A stretch of DNA of 64,000 bases from Citrus sinensis (taxonomy: Eukaryota; Streptophyta; Magnoliopsida; Sapindales; Rutaceae): contig NC_068559.1 in NCBI RefSeq assembly GCF_022201045.2, forward strand, positions 496,001 to 560,000, in the 5' to 3' direction. Both the position numbers and the translations under genes were made by a program. Every line of letters starts with the position of its first letter. The first letter of the stretch is position 1. Shown one piece after another: positions 36,976-50,870 of this stretch. The notes beneath the pieces were generated by a model, which did no database searches, was not told the origin of the DNA, and saw only the letters and a list, made by a program, of their open reading frames with translations.

Positions 36976-39288
36976 GATTGCTGTCTCAATTTGGCTCCAA
37001 AACAAGGATAAAATTACGGTGCAACCGTGGTACCATACCACAATTACATCTAACTATTAGATTCAGCTACAGTTGTTACCATAAGCTAGATGCAACGATT
37101 GAAAGCAATTATGGTATGGTTACCATAGCCGGACCCCCAAAACAAATGAGCATCTGATTAAATTAAATTAATCATCCCTCTGTTGTGCATGATATTCTCC
37201 AATTTATTCATTCAATTATTGTTATGTCTTTGTCTCCTGACCAGCGATGGTCAAATAACGATTTGATTTAATAAAAAATTGAACTGATAATGACTTGAAT
37301 TACCACAATGAACTGAATCAAATAAAAAGTCCACTGTTGAATTGAATTTCGATTGAATAATTTATGTGCAGCCATATGTAGATATTTTGATTGAATAATA
37401 CACTTTTCAAAGAGTTGGGTACAAATCTTTCCCACGGCCATCTCCCAAAACCTTCTCCAACTTGTGTACATACCTTTCAAATATTTTTTTGTACGTATTG
37501 CAAATAAAACATAGCACGTAATAATAATAAATAATAAAAATAATAATAAAAAAGGGATCTATAAAACTTATGATGGGAGAAGTACTAGGGGGCACACCAC
37601 GCAATGAACCAAAAAAAAAGGTGGGCAGTGCAGCTGCAGCAGAAAGGGAGAGCAAAATGGCCGACCAGCGAAGGGTCAATTTACTAGCCACATTGGCCGA
37701 ATCGTACCAAGCAATAATTGCCACAAAAACAGTGATCCTAGTAATCTTCATCATTAAAATTTCGAAGCAAATGGGCAAAATGCAAAAAGCAAATGCAACT
37801 GGCAAATTGATGACACCACCGCCCCCCCAATCAACATCAAAAATCTTACAAAATCGAGTCCAGCGAAGGCAAGTAGGGACCAAAACGCAACGTGTCGATT
37901 ACATATTGACAATCCTACACATGTTGTCAGAATCAAATTCGGTCGGATCATGTAATTTAATCAGTTATCAATCTCACGACTTCTATTCTTGTTCTTCATA
38001 ATCGTCAACTTGACCTCTCCTCTTTCTTTTAATTGGATTATCTTTCTTTTCTTTTCCCCTCACTCTTTTCTTTCATCTCATCATCTTTTACGAAATTGGG
38101 AAACCAAAAGGACACGCACCACGTGGGATTTGTTGCAAAAATTATCAACTTTTGAAATTCTTCAAATAACCTAAAATTAATGTAATATCCATTTATTAGG
38201 AAAAAAAAAAACTCCTTTCTTGTTTAAAAAAAAAAAAAAAGACTAACGGAGTATTAATAGAATGAACTATTATACAATATTATGTGATATTACAATATTA
38301 ATAATTATTTCATCCTCTTTCCTTTAACATCCTAAATTATTATTTTAAGTTAATTACTTTTAATACAAGTGTTATAGTAATAAAAGGAATAAATATAATT
38401 TTAAAAAAGTAACATATCCTTTTAAAAAAAAAATTCAGAAAATTATTACGACATAAAACGCAAGTTTCCAAAAATATGATGTAAAGAAACTATTATCTAT
38501 TACAATATATAATTTATTGTTATTGATAATTAGCCTAAGTTATAACCATAATTTTTTGTGCCCACTTAGGATTTATTCTTGTATAGAAAATATCATCATA
38601 CAAATTTTACTGTACAATTCATTTTTGTCACATCATCCTATTTAAACGTCAACACTAGGTGAAGTGAACAGACAAAACACCTGCAAAAACCGGTAAGTAA
38701 ACCACCCGATCCCCCTTTCCACCCACAGTTTTTTAAAGATTTTTCATCCAAAAACCAGCCTATTTAAGTCTGCACATCGATACCTAAAAGGTTGTCTTTG
38801 CAATGAAAGATTATTTCGAGTGCGCATTACAAATTTTAATTTACAATAGACACCAATTTTGTTAATCTAGTTGGCATAATATCGTCAGTTAGATCACCGA
38901 TTTGTTGATTAACCAGGCTAGAAATTGCATACAGGAGAACAAATCCAAATCATTTGGGCAAAAATTGACAAACTAAGATTCAATCCTATTTTGGATTTAA
39001 AGTAATTTGTACAAGAGTATTCACCAATCTAAGTACTACTAGTGTGTCCCCATTTCTGCAAATCTTCTTGCAGCTTTGTGAACATTTCTCCACAACCACA
39101 ACCAGCGAAAAACAGGAAACCCCCCAAAAAAGAAAAAAAAAAACAAAAGTTAGAAGCCTTGCGCATCATCAAATCAATCACACTATTTTTCAACCCCTGC
39201 AAGTTACACAATTATATTAAAGATTTAACTTTCTCGAGGAAAATCAGTCACTTAATTTTGCGTATTATATATATATAACTCATTTTAA
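36976..39288. other. Intergenic region, with a possible MITE and an unassigned 143-codon frame
   Basis: 37012-37133 has imperfect inverted ends (see separate entry). 37570-38001 (+) is an ATG-started open frame of 143 codons, opposed on the minus strand by a long hydrophobic frame (37407-37883). Neither has a domain I recognise, so both may be chance. The end near 39250 should be the 3' UTR of the PP2C gene. Nothing else seen. Confidence 0.4.
37012..37133. repeat. Small inverted-repeat element, copy A
   Basis: The left part (GTGGTACCATACCACAATTAC) and the right part (AATTATGGTATGGTTACCAT) are inverted relatives. The same TGGTATGG..ACCATA words occur in the same arrangement at 44984-45108, which suggests a small dispersed MITE family. 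No clear target duplication. Confidence 0.35.
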
Positions 39289-40746
39289 TTAACTACTTAA
39301 TCCCTGCTTTTGACTTTTGATTCTCCTTAAATCGACCACCACAACGCTGACATTATCCGAACTACGCCTAGCCAAGGCCAGCTTGGTCAACAAAATTGAC
39401 GCGTCCAAGCAAGCTTTGTCAGAGCTTTGACCAGACACTGCCACCTCGCTCCCCGGCGATCCGGGTGGTGAAGCTGCAGCCGCCGCCTTCTGAGCTCGGA
39501 AGCACGTGCGCACCACGCTGCACGCCGTCTCGTTCGACACCACGTCCCATAACCCATCGCTCGCCAAAATCAAACACTCATCCTCCGCCGTACGCTCAGT
39601 CACGGTCACCTCCGGCTCCGATATCACATACGGCTTTAAGTAATTGTCTCCGATCGCTCTCGACATCGCCAGAACGCCAAGCACTCTCGGGCCGTCCCAG
39701 TAAATCACACGGCCGCCGGCGGCTTCGATTCTAAGCAACTCATCCGGGCGATCAGGCTGGGACAAACAGAGAGAAGTAGCACACTAGTTAGAGAACAAAT
39801 CCACGCGTCATAATTTCATTGGATAACTATTCAGCTTTTATCAAATAGTTGACTCACTTTATGATCGTTGGACAGAGGAACCGCGACGCCGTTTCGGCAG
39901 AGCACAGCACGAGAGTCGCCGCAGTTAGAGACGATAAGCTTTTCAGGAGTGACGACAGCAACGACGGCAGTAGATCCAACGGCGTCGCACTGCGGAGTCT
40001 GTAACTCGCAGCGGCAGTTAGAGATCTTGGAACTCACACTCCAATCTTGCACCTCCTTATCCATCTTCCCAAAGCTCGCCTGCATTGTCTGCTTCCACTT
40101 CACCGATTCTTCAACAACGTTACAAGATTCAATCTCCTCCCTAAGTATATCATGCAACCGATCTTTACACTTCATCGCCACCTACAAACGAAAATATAAA
40201 ACAAGCAAAATTAGAAACGTTGTAATAATAATAATAATAACAACAATAACACGTAAAAATGATTCGAGCATATTAATTTATTAAGCGCCAAGTGCTTACA
40301 TGTGAGCAACCATGACCGTCGAACACGCCGTAGAAGTGAGCGCGATTTTGCTTGCAAAACGACGGGTGAATTGACACAGTATCCTCCATATCTCGTCTTC
40401 TACCGCAAACTGAAGTCATCCCGAACTTGGGGTTATCATTTACCAAATCATCAGCCGCTTCATTATTCCCGACTAATTCTTCCTTGTTTACGGTACGACC
40501 TCGCTCTGAATCTTTCGCTTCACAATTCTGTTCGGTGTTTTCTCGAGCATGTGCAGCTGTTAAGGCAGTGTAAAGTTCAAGCTTCTTTCGTTTCCGATCG
40601 TTTTCTGACGGCGGCAAAACTGCCACGTCTGCAACCAAGTTAAACGGACGGAGCTCTAGCCTCCTCCGTCTAGAAGCTCGTGAGCTTTGCTCAACTGATA
40701 CCGCTGGTTCACTCTCACAACCTACTCCACAGCAAATCCCCGCCAT
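39289..40746 (-). CDS. PP2CA: Clade A protein phosphatase 2C, ABA co-receptor (PP2CA/AHG3-like), 412 aa
   Basis: Exons are 40746-40300, 40181-39858 and 39756-39289. The chosen start [10 protein letters not shown] matches the N-terminus typical of PP2CA/AHG3; an upstream in-frame extension has no support. The phosphatase core begins at about residue 108 ([20 protein letters not shown]). Metal-binding and catalytic signatures are VFDGHGCSH (Asp143, Gly144), [60 protein letters not shown] and [13 protein letters not shown]. The Trp that locks onto the ABA receptor (W300 in ABI1 numbering) is present in [19 protein letters not shown] at about position 277. Clade A PP2Cs dephosphorylate SnRK2 kinases and are inhibited by PYR/PYL receptors bound to ABA. 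Length is close to Arabidopsis PP2CA (399). ABRE-like sites upstream fit the known ABA induction of this family. Confidence 0.95.
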
Positions 40747-41964
40747 TAAAGTGAAGAGCTCCGAGAAAAATGATCGACCAAAAAAATGAAAAAACTTCAA
40801 TCAATTCTAATTTCCTTAGCGCTAAGTAGCTATCTATCAAAGAGAGCTGCTACTGAATAATACCTTGGCGTAGACAAAGATGAGACAAAAGATAAATGAG
40901 AGATCTCTTGCTGAATTGGAGAGGTCCCGTTAAAAAGCCTTTCTATAGAAGCCGACCCTCTCTTTCTCTCTCTCTAATTTACCTGGGGCCCACCACGTAA
41001 TTGCGGGCAGCCTACCCGTCACCGTCACGGGCAGGTATCAGACATGTACAGTTGTCGTGACGTCGATTTACTGAATGAAATATACTATCTTAACCGTCCA
41101 TTTAGCACACGATTTTTCTCTCTCTTCCTTCATCTCAACACGTGTATTGGCATTTTAGGGCTCTGTTTACGTTAGCCAATGAGGTTTGGACACGACCGGC
41201 TTGAAACGACCGGCCTTTTCTGACACGCATGTGGTCATCTCTCGCTCCTCTTTTCAGTGCCCTCGCTCTGTGTCGAAGAGAAAAGGCCCCGTATTCATTG
41301 TTCGTATTTTTGTGTCCATAAAATAAGCAGCTGTTGCATACGATATCACCACGTGGCGCAATCGTGGAATACGAGATTCGGCCTTGATTCTTCTCTCCAA
41401 ACGCTTCTGTTGCGAGTGGTAGCAACACAATTTGTTTTTTGTTTGGAAATTATAATTCGTAAATCTAGGAGGACCTCGTAATTTGATTTTGTGATCCTAT
41501 AGTTTCCAATATAAATATGTGAGTTCATAATCAATTGTATATATTTTCACATATTTGTGCCCGAAAAAACTTCATAATATACATAAAAAAACTTAAATTT
41601 TTAATTTCATTAATGAAGTGAAAAAATATTTGTCATTACTAGCTTTGCTAATATTTTTTTTTTCATTTATCCTCCTTTTTAAATGACAATACAATAAAAA
41701 AACTACAAATTATTTCAAGATTTAAAAACTGTTGTTGTAAGACTTGTGAAATTTTTTACATTTTATTAAATTATATATGATATTCTTAATGTTGAGCCTG
41801 TAAATACACAAATTTATTTTCTAAATAATTTAACACTTTTAAATACTAAATCAAATTTTTAAAGTTTGGTAGATTTTTATATTTTTATAGTTTTTCAAAA
41901 AATTTGACACAGATTGATGCTTGTCACATTTTAAGTCTAATAAAATTTTTAATATTTTATAAAT
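40747..41964 (-). promoter_or_regulatory. PP2CA-like promoter with ABRE/G-box sites
   Basis: Read on the minus strand, the region holds a CT-rich stretch (about 40955-40973), ACACGTGT-type sites near 41139-41146, and a palindromic CCACGTGGC at 41349-41357. A short tandem repeat of ACGACCGGC occurs near 41193-41215. ABREs of this type are bound by ABF/AREB bZIPs, the targets of the same ABA pathway. From about 41500 onward the DNA is AT-rich. Confidence 0.5.
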
Positions 41965-42122
41965 GAGTAATGATACAACCATAAATTTTTATATAAATTG
42001 ATTTCGCATTAGTTAAATAAAAATATTAAATAATAAAAATAAATTATATAAATTAAAAATATTGAATCATACCATCTGTATTAATAAAATTTGTACAATA
42101 ATTTATGATTATAATATTACTC
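41965..42122. mobile_element. Mutator-like MITE copy 1, 158 bp
   Basis: The ends GAGTAATGATACAACCATAA and (reverse complement) GAGTAATATTATAATCATAA are inverted repeats. A perfect 9-bp target duplication TTTATAAAT flanks it (41956-41964 and 42123-42131), the hallmark of Mutator-type insertion. It belongs to the same family as 59836-60037. Confidence 0.85.
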
Positions 42123-42131
42123 TTTATAAAT

Positions 42132-42713
42132 AGGATAATCATTTTATGCAACACCAAAGTAAATAAAGGACAAATATTATTTGTGAGTGGCATTAGTGGA
42201 GCGTGAGAAGACGCGCAATAGTTGTGTGGCGGGAAGAGAAATAGTGTTTGCCGCTTTATTCTGGTCGCTACCAGTTGTGTAATGAAGGCGTCTACGTAAG
42301 CGTAACGAGGTAGATTTTGACGCGTGTGGGACCGCATGTCAAAGTCGATACCCCGTTGCAGAATATCTGAGGTTCGGTAGCTGTTCACTAGCCACGTGTC
42401 TTCTTCTGACGTGGATCTGAATGTGCGCCTATCGTTCCTCGCGCTCTTACACGTTTCAACCACTGCTTGCTCCAGAAATTATAAAATTTCACCGCCCCTC
42501 TTCCACAAATTAGAAAGTTGTTGTACAGGAAACCCTGTTTTTGACAATTTGCTTAACGACCTTTATAAGCTTCTGTATTTCTATTTTACCCCAATTAAAC
42601 TTATTTTCACATTGTGACCCCTTCTATTATTTCTCGTTACTCCCTTACCCTTTACATAAAATATATAAATCGATGAGAATATTGGCGCACAAAATTTGAT
42701 GTTAATTGATGTT
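42132..42713. other. Intergenic, nothing recognised
   Basis: GC-richer stretch at 42190-42470 with CCACGTGTC at about 42393-42401 but no conserved coding frame. It could be a distal regulatory segment; there is no evidence for that beyond composition. Confidence 0.35.
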
Positions 42714-42721
42714 ATTATAAT

Positions 42722-43448
42722 TAGGGGTGTTAGCGGATTGAATTTTACAGATTGGACACTAATCCATATCTGATCCATAATTTTGGGATTATAAATTTTT
42801 AATCCAATCTAATATACGGATTGGTGAAATTCAATACAAATCCAATCTATATGTTTGCGAATCGAATGCAGATATGACCCAATGTATATCCAATTCATTA
42901 TTTTACAGATTAGTTTGTGGGTTAAAAATTTTTAATTCCGTCCTAAACACAAACTAACTAAATAAAAAAATTAATATAAAAATAATTTTCATACCGATCA
43001 AATTCAAGATTAAATAAGATTTAAATAAATTATTTACTTAAATAAAGCTTGAAAATACATTCAAAATTTTAAAATATAACACACCAAAAAGAAAAAATCT
43101 ATCGATACATGAAAATTAATTGTTTAAGAAACTATATTCATTTATTTTATTATTTTATTTTATATTATTATCGGATAAAATATAATATTGTGTTAATGCA
43201 AATATATTTTAACTTATTTATTTATGAATAAGTACTAATGCCACATTTACAAGTTTAATTTTTTTATTAAATAAGTATTTCTTTTTTTTGATTCGCGGAT
43301 TTTTATGAATTTACTTTTGTAAATTCATATACAATCTACTGACTGCGGATTTTTAAAATTTTAATCCAATCCAATTTACCAATCTATAGATCAAATTTTT
43401 ACCGATCAGACGGATTGAATAAATCGGATTGGATTTCGAACACCTCTA
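42722..43448. mobile_element. hAT-like MITE, 727 bp
   Basis: The ends TAGGGGTGTTAGCGGATTGA and (reverse complement) TAGAGGTGTTCGAAATCCAA form inverted repeats, flanked by a perfect 8-bp direct repeat ATTATAAT (42714-42721 and 43449-43456). Subterminal regions carry many copies of words like GGATTGG/CCAATCC, typical of hAT-type non-autonomous elements. No coding frame. Confidence 0.8.
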
Positions 43449-43456
43449 ATTATAAT

Positions 43457-45597
43457 CATGCGACCCTTATATACTTTAATAAAAGAAAGCAAATTGTGTT
43501 AACAGTTGTATTTGGATCGTGTGAGATTTATGTTTTATACAGACACAATCTATTTATTAATCATACGAAAAAAATAAATAAATAAAAACTTGAAATAAAG
43601 TATATACAAATAACACATTATGTTTTATTTAATAATTAGCTAATATTGCTACACATGTAACACGAGACACTAATCCACATAATATTTATTTATCTTAATT
43701 TACATGAATATCACCCATTCATTAACTTATTTGTATGTATCAACAATATTATATAAGATTTTATACATTATATCAAACCTATTGAAATGATAAAATTATA
43801 CTTATTCAAATAATTAATAACATCCAAACTCATATAATGTTAGCTCAAACAATGAAATGTCACATATATCTTTAGATGTTTTGGTAAATATGCAAAAATG
43901 TCATTATTTTCATGTGTCAAAACTTGAAACTCTAATCTGATACAAGTATTGATGGGGATGACATGGACACAATCCATTTACCCCAAACCTAGTTATTTAT
44001 ATCAAAATCACATCAAATTCTATCACCTCTACAATTATTAATCATAGAGTTTGAGAGATTATGAGTTAATTAATCTCTTAGCATGCGACAATTTGGTGAG
44101 ATGCTTGCTCCACCATATGTTAATTTAGCAAGTATAGCGTTTTTAATATTTAATACTATTGTTTTTTTTTTCTTATGGCATCAATTTTTGAAAACCGAAC
44201 AGGTAAATTCAATTACTGCATTAATTGTTGCAACACTTCCTTTATTGTAAAATCATAATTAACGGTGCGTTTCTCATTAAACGATCATAACTTCTTTATT
44301 TTATTTTTTATTTTTATTATCTCTTAACATCCTTGAAGAAGTTTTAAAAATAAAATTTATAGGTCACGAATAAATGAATATAATAGAACTGGAGTTCAAA
44401 TTAATGAAGTACGTGTAGGAGTACTTTGCTAAAAATCCTCAAAGTTGACGACAAAACGAGATGGGAACTAAAAAGTACACGTGTAGGGTCACAATTTAAT
44501 TACCAAGGGCATTCACGCACAAACTCTATGAATAATCAATTATCCGAAAGGTGGGACAGAAAAGGAATTCAATTAAGTCCCTGCCCGTCCTGTGCATCCG
44601 CCACGTTGGAGGTGCAAGCTGTAAAGCAAAGGCTGTACTCCATGATGTGACGCAAACAAAAAGGCCACGTGACTGAGGAGGCTACTGTCAGCGAGTCCCG
44701 TCGTCCGTCGCTGACCCAACCCCACAGTTTTGTTTTTTCGGCAGCGTAAATGGTAAAAGGTAATTTGCACACTACACTCATCGTTGCTTGACACAAATCA
44801 AACAACATTGCTAGTTGCCAAATTGCACCAGCTAAGACCTGTTAATTTTCATTTTTGACACCTGGCTCCATTTATTTTAGCTTTTATAACTTAATTGCCA
44901 AGGCGTTTGATTAATATTATTATTGTTGCATTGTTACTTTAGCACCATAACTAACTATATTATTTTTTATGAGAAACTTGTGGTATAATTGTGATATTGT
45001 GTTACAGTTACATTCAATTATTGAATGTCAATGGACCCTAACAATTTAATTACATCTAACAACCGAATGTAATTATGGTATGGTACCATAATTGTACCAT
45101 AGCCTGATCCCATTTCTTAACTTTAAAATAGTCACAGGTAACTTATAAATTGATAGTTAGTGATATTTATTAAATATCTATTACTTCGCCTATGAATGAC
45201 TGAAAGTGAGCATTAGAGATTTAATAAATACAACATTAATGTATGGACCAAAAATCCACAGTCAAAACTAATAAATTAATTTTTTTTTTGGGGTAAAATC
45301 AGTAAAAAAAATTTTTTAATAGATTCGGTCCTTGGAGGTATGTGTGCTTCTAAAAGATATTTTTTATACTGAGCCCAATTTCAAGATTCATTTTCTACAT
45401 AAAGCCAGTAACGGTAACAAATTTTTTACTACATATATCATTTTTGTTATAAATATTATTATTTTTTAACTAAGTAAATGCATTTAAGGTAAAAAAAAAA
45501 ATTTTTGAATGGAACTCAAAATCGTTGAACTTGGACAATCAAATAGTGCTTAGGCCTTTTTCTCCCTTTGATTTTTTGTTTTTCATTTGTCTTAGAT
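43457..45597. other. AT-rich intergenic region
   Basis: No gene seen. A GC-richer block at about 44440-44810 has a few G-box-like cores (for example CACGTG near 44665) and short open frames on both strands without recognisable domains. Confidence 0.4.
44984..45108. repeat. Small inverted-repeat element, copy B
   Basis: The right part contains AATTATGGTATGGTACCATA and the left part GTGGTATAATTGTGATATTG; the arrangement resembles 37012-37133. Borders and duplication are not clear. Confidence 0.35.
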
Positions 45598-45796
45598 CAG
45601 TGGCGAAGCTAACACTATTTTTTGGGGTGGGCTAGATTTTTTTAAATATTCAATTACTTCTCAAAACTTTTTTTCTGTACAAATAAAATTATTAAAATAC
45701 ACTAGACAAGTAAAAATAATCTAAAATAATTAATTTTTTTTCAAGAAACTAACCCGGGCTACAGCCCAGATTAGCCCCCTCATAGCTTCGCCCCTG
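45598..45796. mobile_element. hAT-like MITE, 199 bp
   Basis: The ends CAGTGGCGAAGCTAACACTA and (reverse complement) CAGGGGCGAAGCTATGAGGG are typical hAT termini. The flanks GTCTTAGAT (left) and GTCTTGAT (right) look like one target duplication with a single-base loss. Non-coding. Confidence 0.7.
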
Positions 45797-45910
45797 GTCT
45801 TGATCTATTAATATTCCTAGCGATACACACACACACATACATACATATAGATACATATATGTATATTACACTTCTTTTACATTGTTATTATTTGGGTTTT
45901 TTAAAATTTA

Positions 45911-46187
45911 GGGTGTGTTTGGGATTGAGGTTGGGCTGTAACTTAAAAGTTACAGCACTAAAATATTTGGTAAATACTATACAATATCTGCTGTAGTTTG
46001 GAAGGTATATTAATATGATTTTTCACTTGTTTAATGAAAAATCTATTGTATCTTTAATAATTTTGTCAAAATTATTATTTTAAATTTATATTTATTACAT
46101 ATTATTAACTTTTATTTTATAGTTACAACTTTTTTTTCACAGCAGCTGCAATTTAAAAGTAACAGCACTTCAATCCCAAACGCACCC
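45911..46187. mobile_element. Tourist-like MITE, 277 bp, intact
   Basis: The ends GGGTGTGTTTGGGATTGAGG and (reverse complement) GGGTGCGTTTGGGATTGAAG are inverted repeats, flanked by TTA on both sides (45908-45910, 46188-46190). The same family, in opposite orientation and split by another MITE, lies at 34699-35461. Confidence 0.85.
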
Positions 46188-46190
46188 TTA

Positions 46191-46865
46191 GGGTTATTAT
46201 TTCACAATACTTTAAGTATTATAAAATAGTAAATTACTATATGGATTATTAAAAGATAACATTGTATTATATTAACTTTTTATAAATAAAAAATTATTGT
46301 ATTTTCACTACTTTTATTAGTTGACTCGTTAGTTCACTTATAAAACACACACATCATTGCCGCTTATATTTACAACGATAATTATGAAAATATTGCCCCT
46401 ACAATTGATTTGTGGCGTGATCAATTGTAAATTGATGGATATGTAATAAATTGTTATTTTTTAAAAAGTTAATATTGTGAAATATTATCTTTCAATAATT
46501 TTGTAATTATTTATTATTTCACAATAAATGCGACAGTTGAAAGGATAATAACCATAAGATTTAATTATAAATTTAATTTTTCTTTGATGAAAATATAATT
46601 TTGGTTGTCCATATGACGTCAGTGTGGCACCGTCATTATACTAATAACAATAACGGAAATTTAATAAAAATATTATATTTCAATAATTGATATAGTGATT
46701 TATTATTTTATAATAGTTATGCGTCGAAATGATAATTAACCCTTTAATTTAAAACGAAAAATAGAGATGTACAAGTCGCCAGTTACCGAAGATGAAACGT
46801 GCGAGGATTAGCATGCCACGTGAGAGTAATAAGAAGCATCTCTAAAGAGAAATGTTACGAGGTAA
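46191..46865. other. AT-rich intergenic spacer
   Basis: No gene or clear element seen between the Tourist-like MITE and the long-inverted-end element. Confidence 0.4.
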
Positions 46866-46874
46866 TTAAAAGTT

Positions 46875-47587
46875 AGGGGGATTGCCACTTTTTTCCCAAC
46901 AGTAATTAACATATACTATTTACTCCCTTTTTGTTTTTATAATAGCCAAAACCTCCCATGACAGCATAAGTTTATAATATTATCATTATTTTTAACTACT
47001 TTTTTATTTACATTATTATAAATTAAATAAATTACATGAATAGAAATTAAATAAAAAAATTAAGTATTAAAAACAAGAAATATATGTTTTGATATGAGCA
47101 AAAAAAATAATAAAATTTTTTCTTGTAATTATTTATTTTGTGAACATTTTCTTATAATAATACATTTTGTAATATTTTAAAATTAAATATAAAAAGTATA
47201 GCCAAAATATTTTATTATTTATCTTATAATAAATTTTTATTTGTCGTTCAAGTTTTCTTATAATAATTTTTTTATCATTTTACTAATAATTTTCTTATAT
47301 ATTTATTATAAGAAAATTTTCACAAAATAAATAAGTATAAAAAAAATTTATTATTAATTTTTTTGTTCATATCAAAACATATATTTCTTATTTTTAATGC
47401 TTAATTTTTTATTTAGTTTCTATTCATGTGATTTATTTAGTTTATAATAAATATAAATAAAAGAGTAGTTGAAAATAAGGATAATATTGTAAATTTATAC
47501 TATTAGGGGGTTTTTTACCATTATAAAAACAATAGGAGAAAAAATAATATATATTGATTACTGTAAGGGGGAAATTAACAATCTCCC
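46875..47587. mobile_element. Mutator-like element with long inverted ends, 713 bp
   Basis: The two arms of roughly 230-250 bp each are inverted copies. Shared words in order are GGGGATTG / GGGAGATTG at the tips, TTTTTATAAT, ATTATC-TTATTTT-AACTAC, ACATGAATAGAAA, AAATTAAG-ATTAAAAA, AAGAAATATATGTTTTGATA and ATGA(G)CAAAAAAA. A perfect direct repeat TTAAAAGTT, extendable to TTAAAAGTTA, flanks it (46866-46874 and 47588-47596). A 9-10 bp duplication with long inverted ends fits Mutator-type elements. No coding frame. Confidence 0.85.
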
Positions 47588-47596
47588 TTAAAAGTT

Positions 47597-48284
47597 ATGC
47601 ACCAAAATTTTTGCAAGTTTAGATATTTTCTGTGCATGAGTTCGAGTCTCAACAGTTGTTGGGACTCGACTATTTGGCTTCCTGCTTGGGATAGAATATA
47701 TTTCTCTTCAATATTAAGTGAGATTCGTTGTTCGAATTGTACCATACTAACATCATGAAAAAGAGTTCCGATTGCTTTTTAGTTATAAGTATCAATAAAG
47801 TTCTATTGTAATATATCAATATTTCAAGAAAAAAGTCTGGATATTTTCTGCAGGTTTTTGGAAGGTTGCAGTATATATAGTTGGCAAACTCTGTCTCGGG
47901 ATGCAATCATTAATATTTTTAAATATTTTTTTCAACGATATTTTTTCTTCGCAGAAGCAGAGGCAGAGGCAGAGGGGATGTTTCTCTTGCAGTTTCATGC
48001 TCAGTTGCTCCGATAATGTTATCGAAGCAATTGATATTTGCATGACAATTTGTGGGGAGTGTTACGGCCTCATGAGTATATGTGTCACCAATAGCTCATT
48101 TCTCATCATTGAAACTGCAGCAACAGGAGGATTTCTATTAAATTTCTCAACATTCAACATAAGAATAAACTAAAGAAGCTACAAGTTTAAAAAATGCCAA
48201 AATGGCCACAAGGCCTTAGGGGCATGAACAATCAACACAAGTTCTGAGTTCATTGTGCGGAAAAAAAAAAAAATCAGCTAATCT
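47597..48284. other. Intergenic, includes the SDR 3' region
   Basis: No conserved coding frame seen. The last 100-200 bp should be the 3' UTR of the SDR gene on the minus strand. Confidence 0.4.

Positions 48285-50870
<2,586 letters not shown>

Noticed and set aside
39396-40643. Plus-strand frames over the PP2C exons
   Set aside because: Antisense shadows; the minus strand encodes a complete phosphatase with all signatures.
40747-40800. N-terminal extension MKFFHFFGRSFFSELFTL of the PP2C
   Set aside because: The family starts at MAGICC and the extension has leader-like composition.
47630-47680. GAGTTCGAGTCTC resembling a tRNA B box
   Set aside because: No A box, acceptor stem or anticodon arm could be found at the right spacing.
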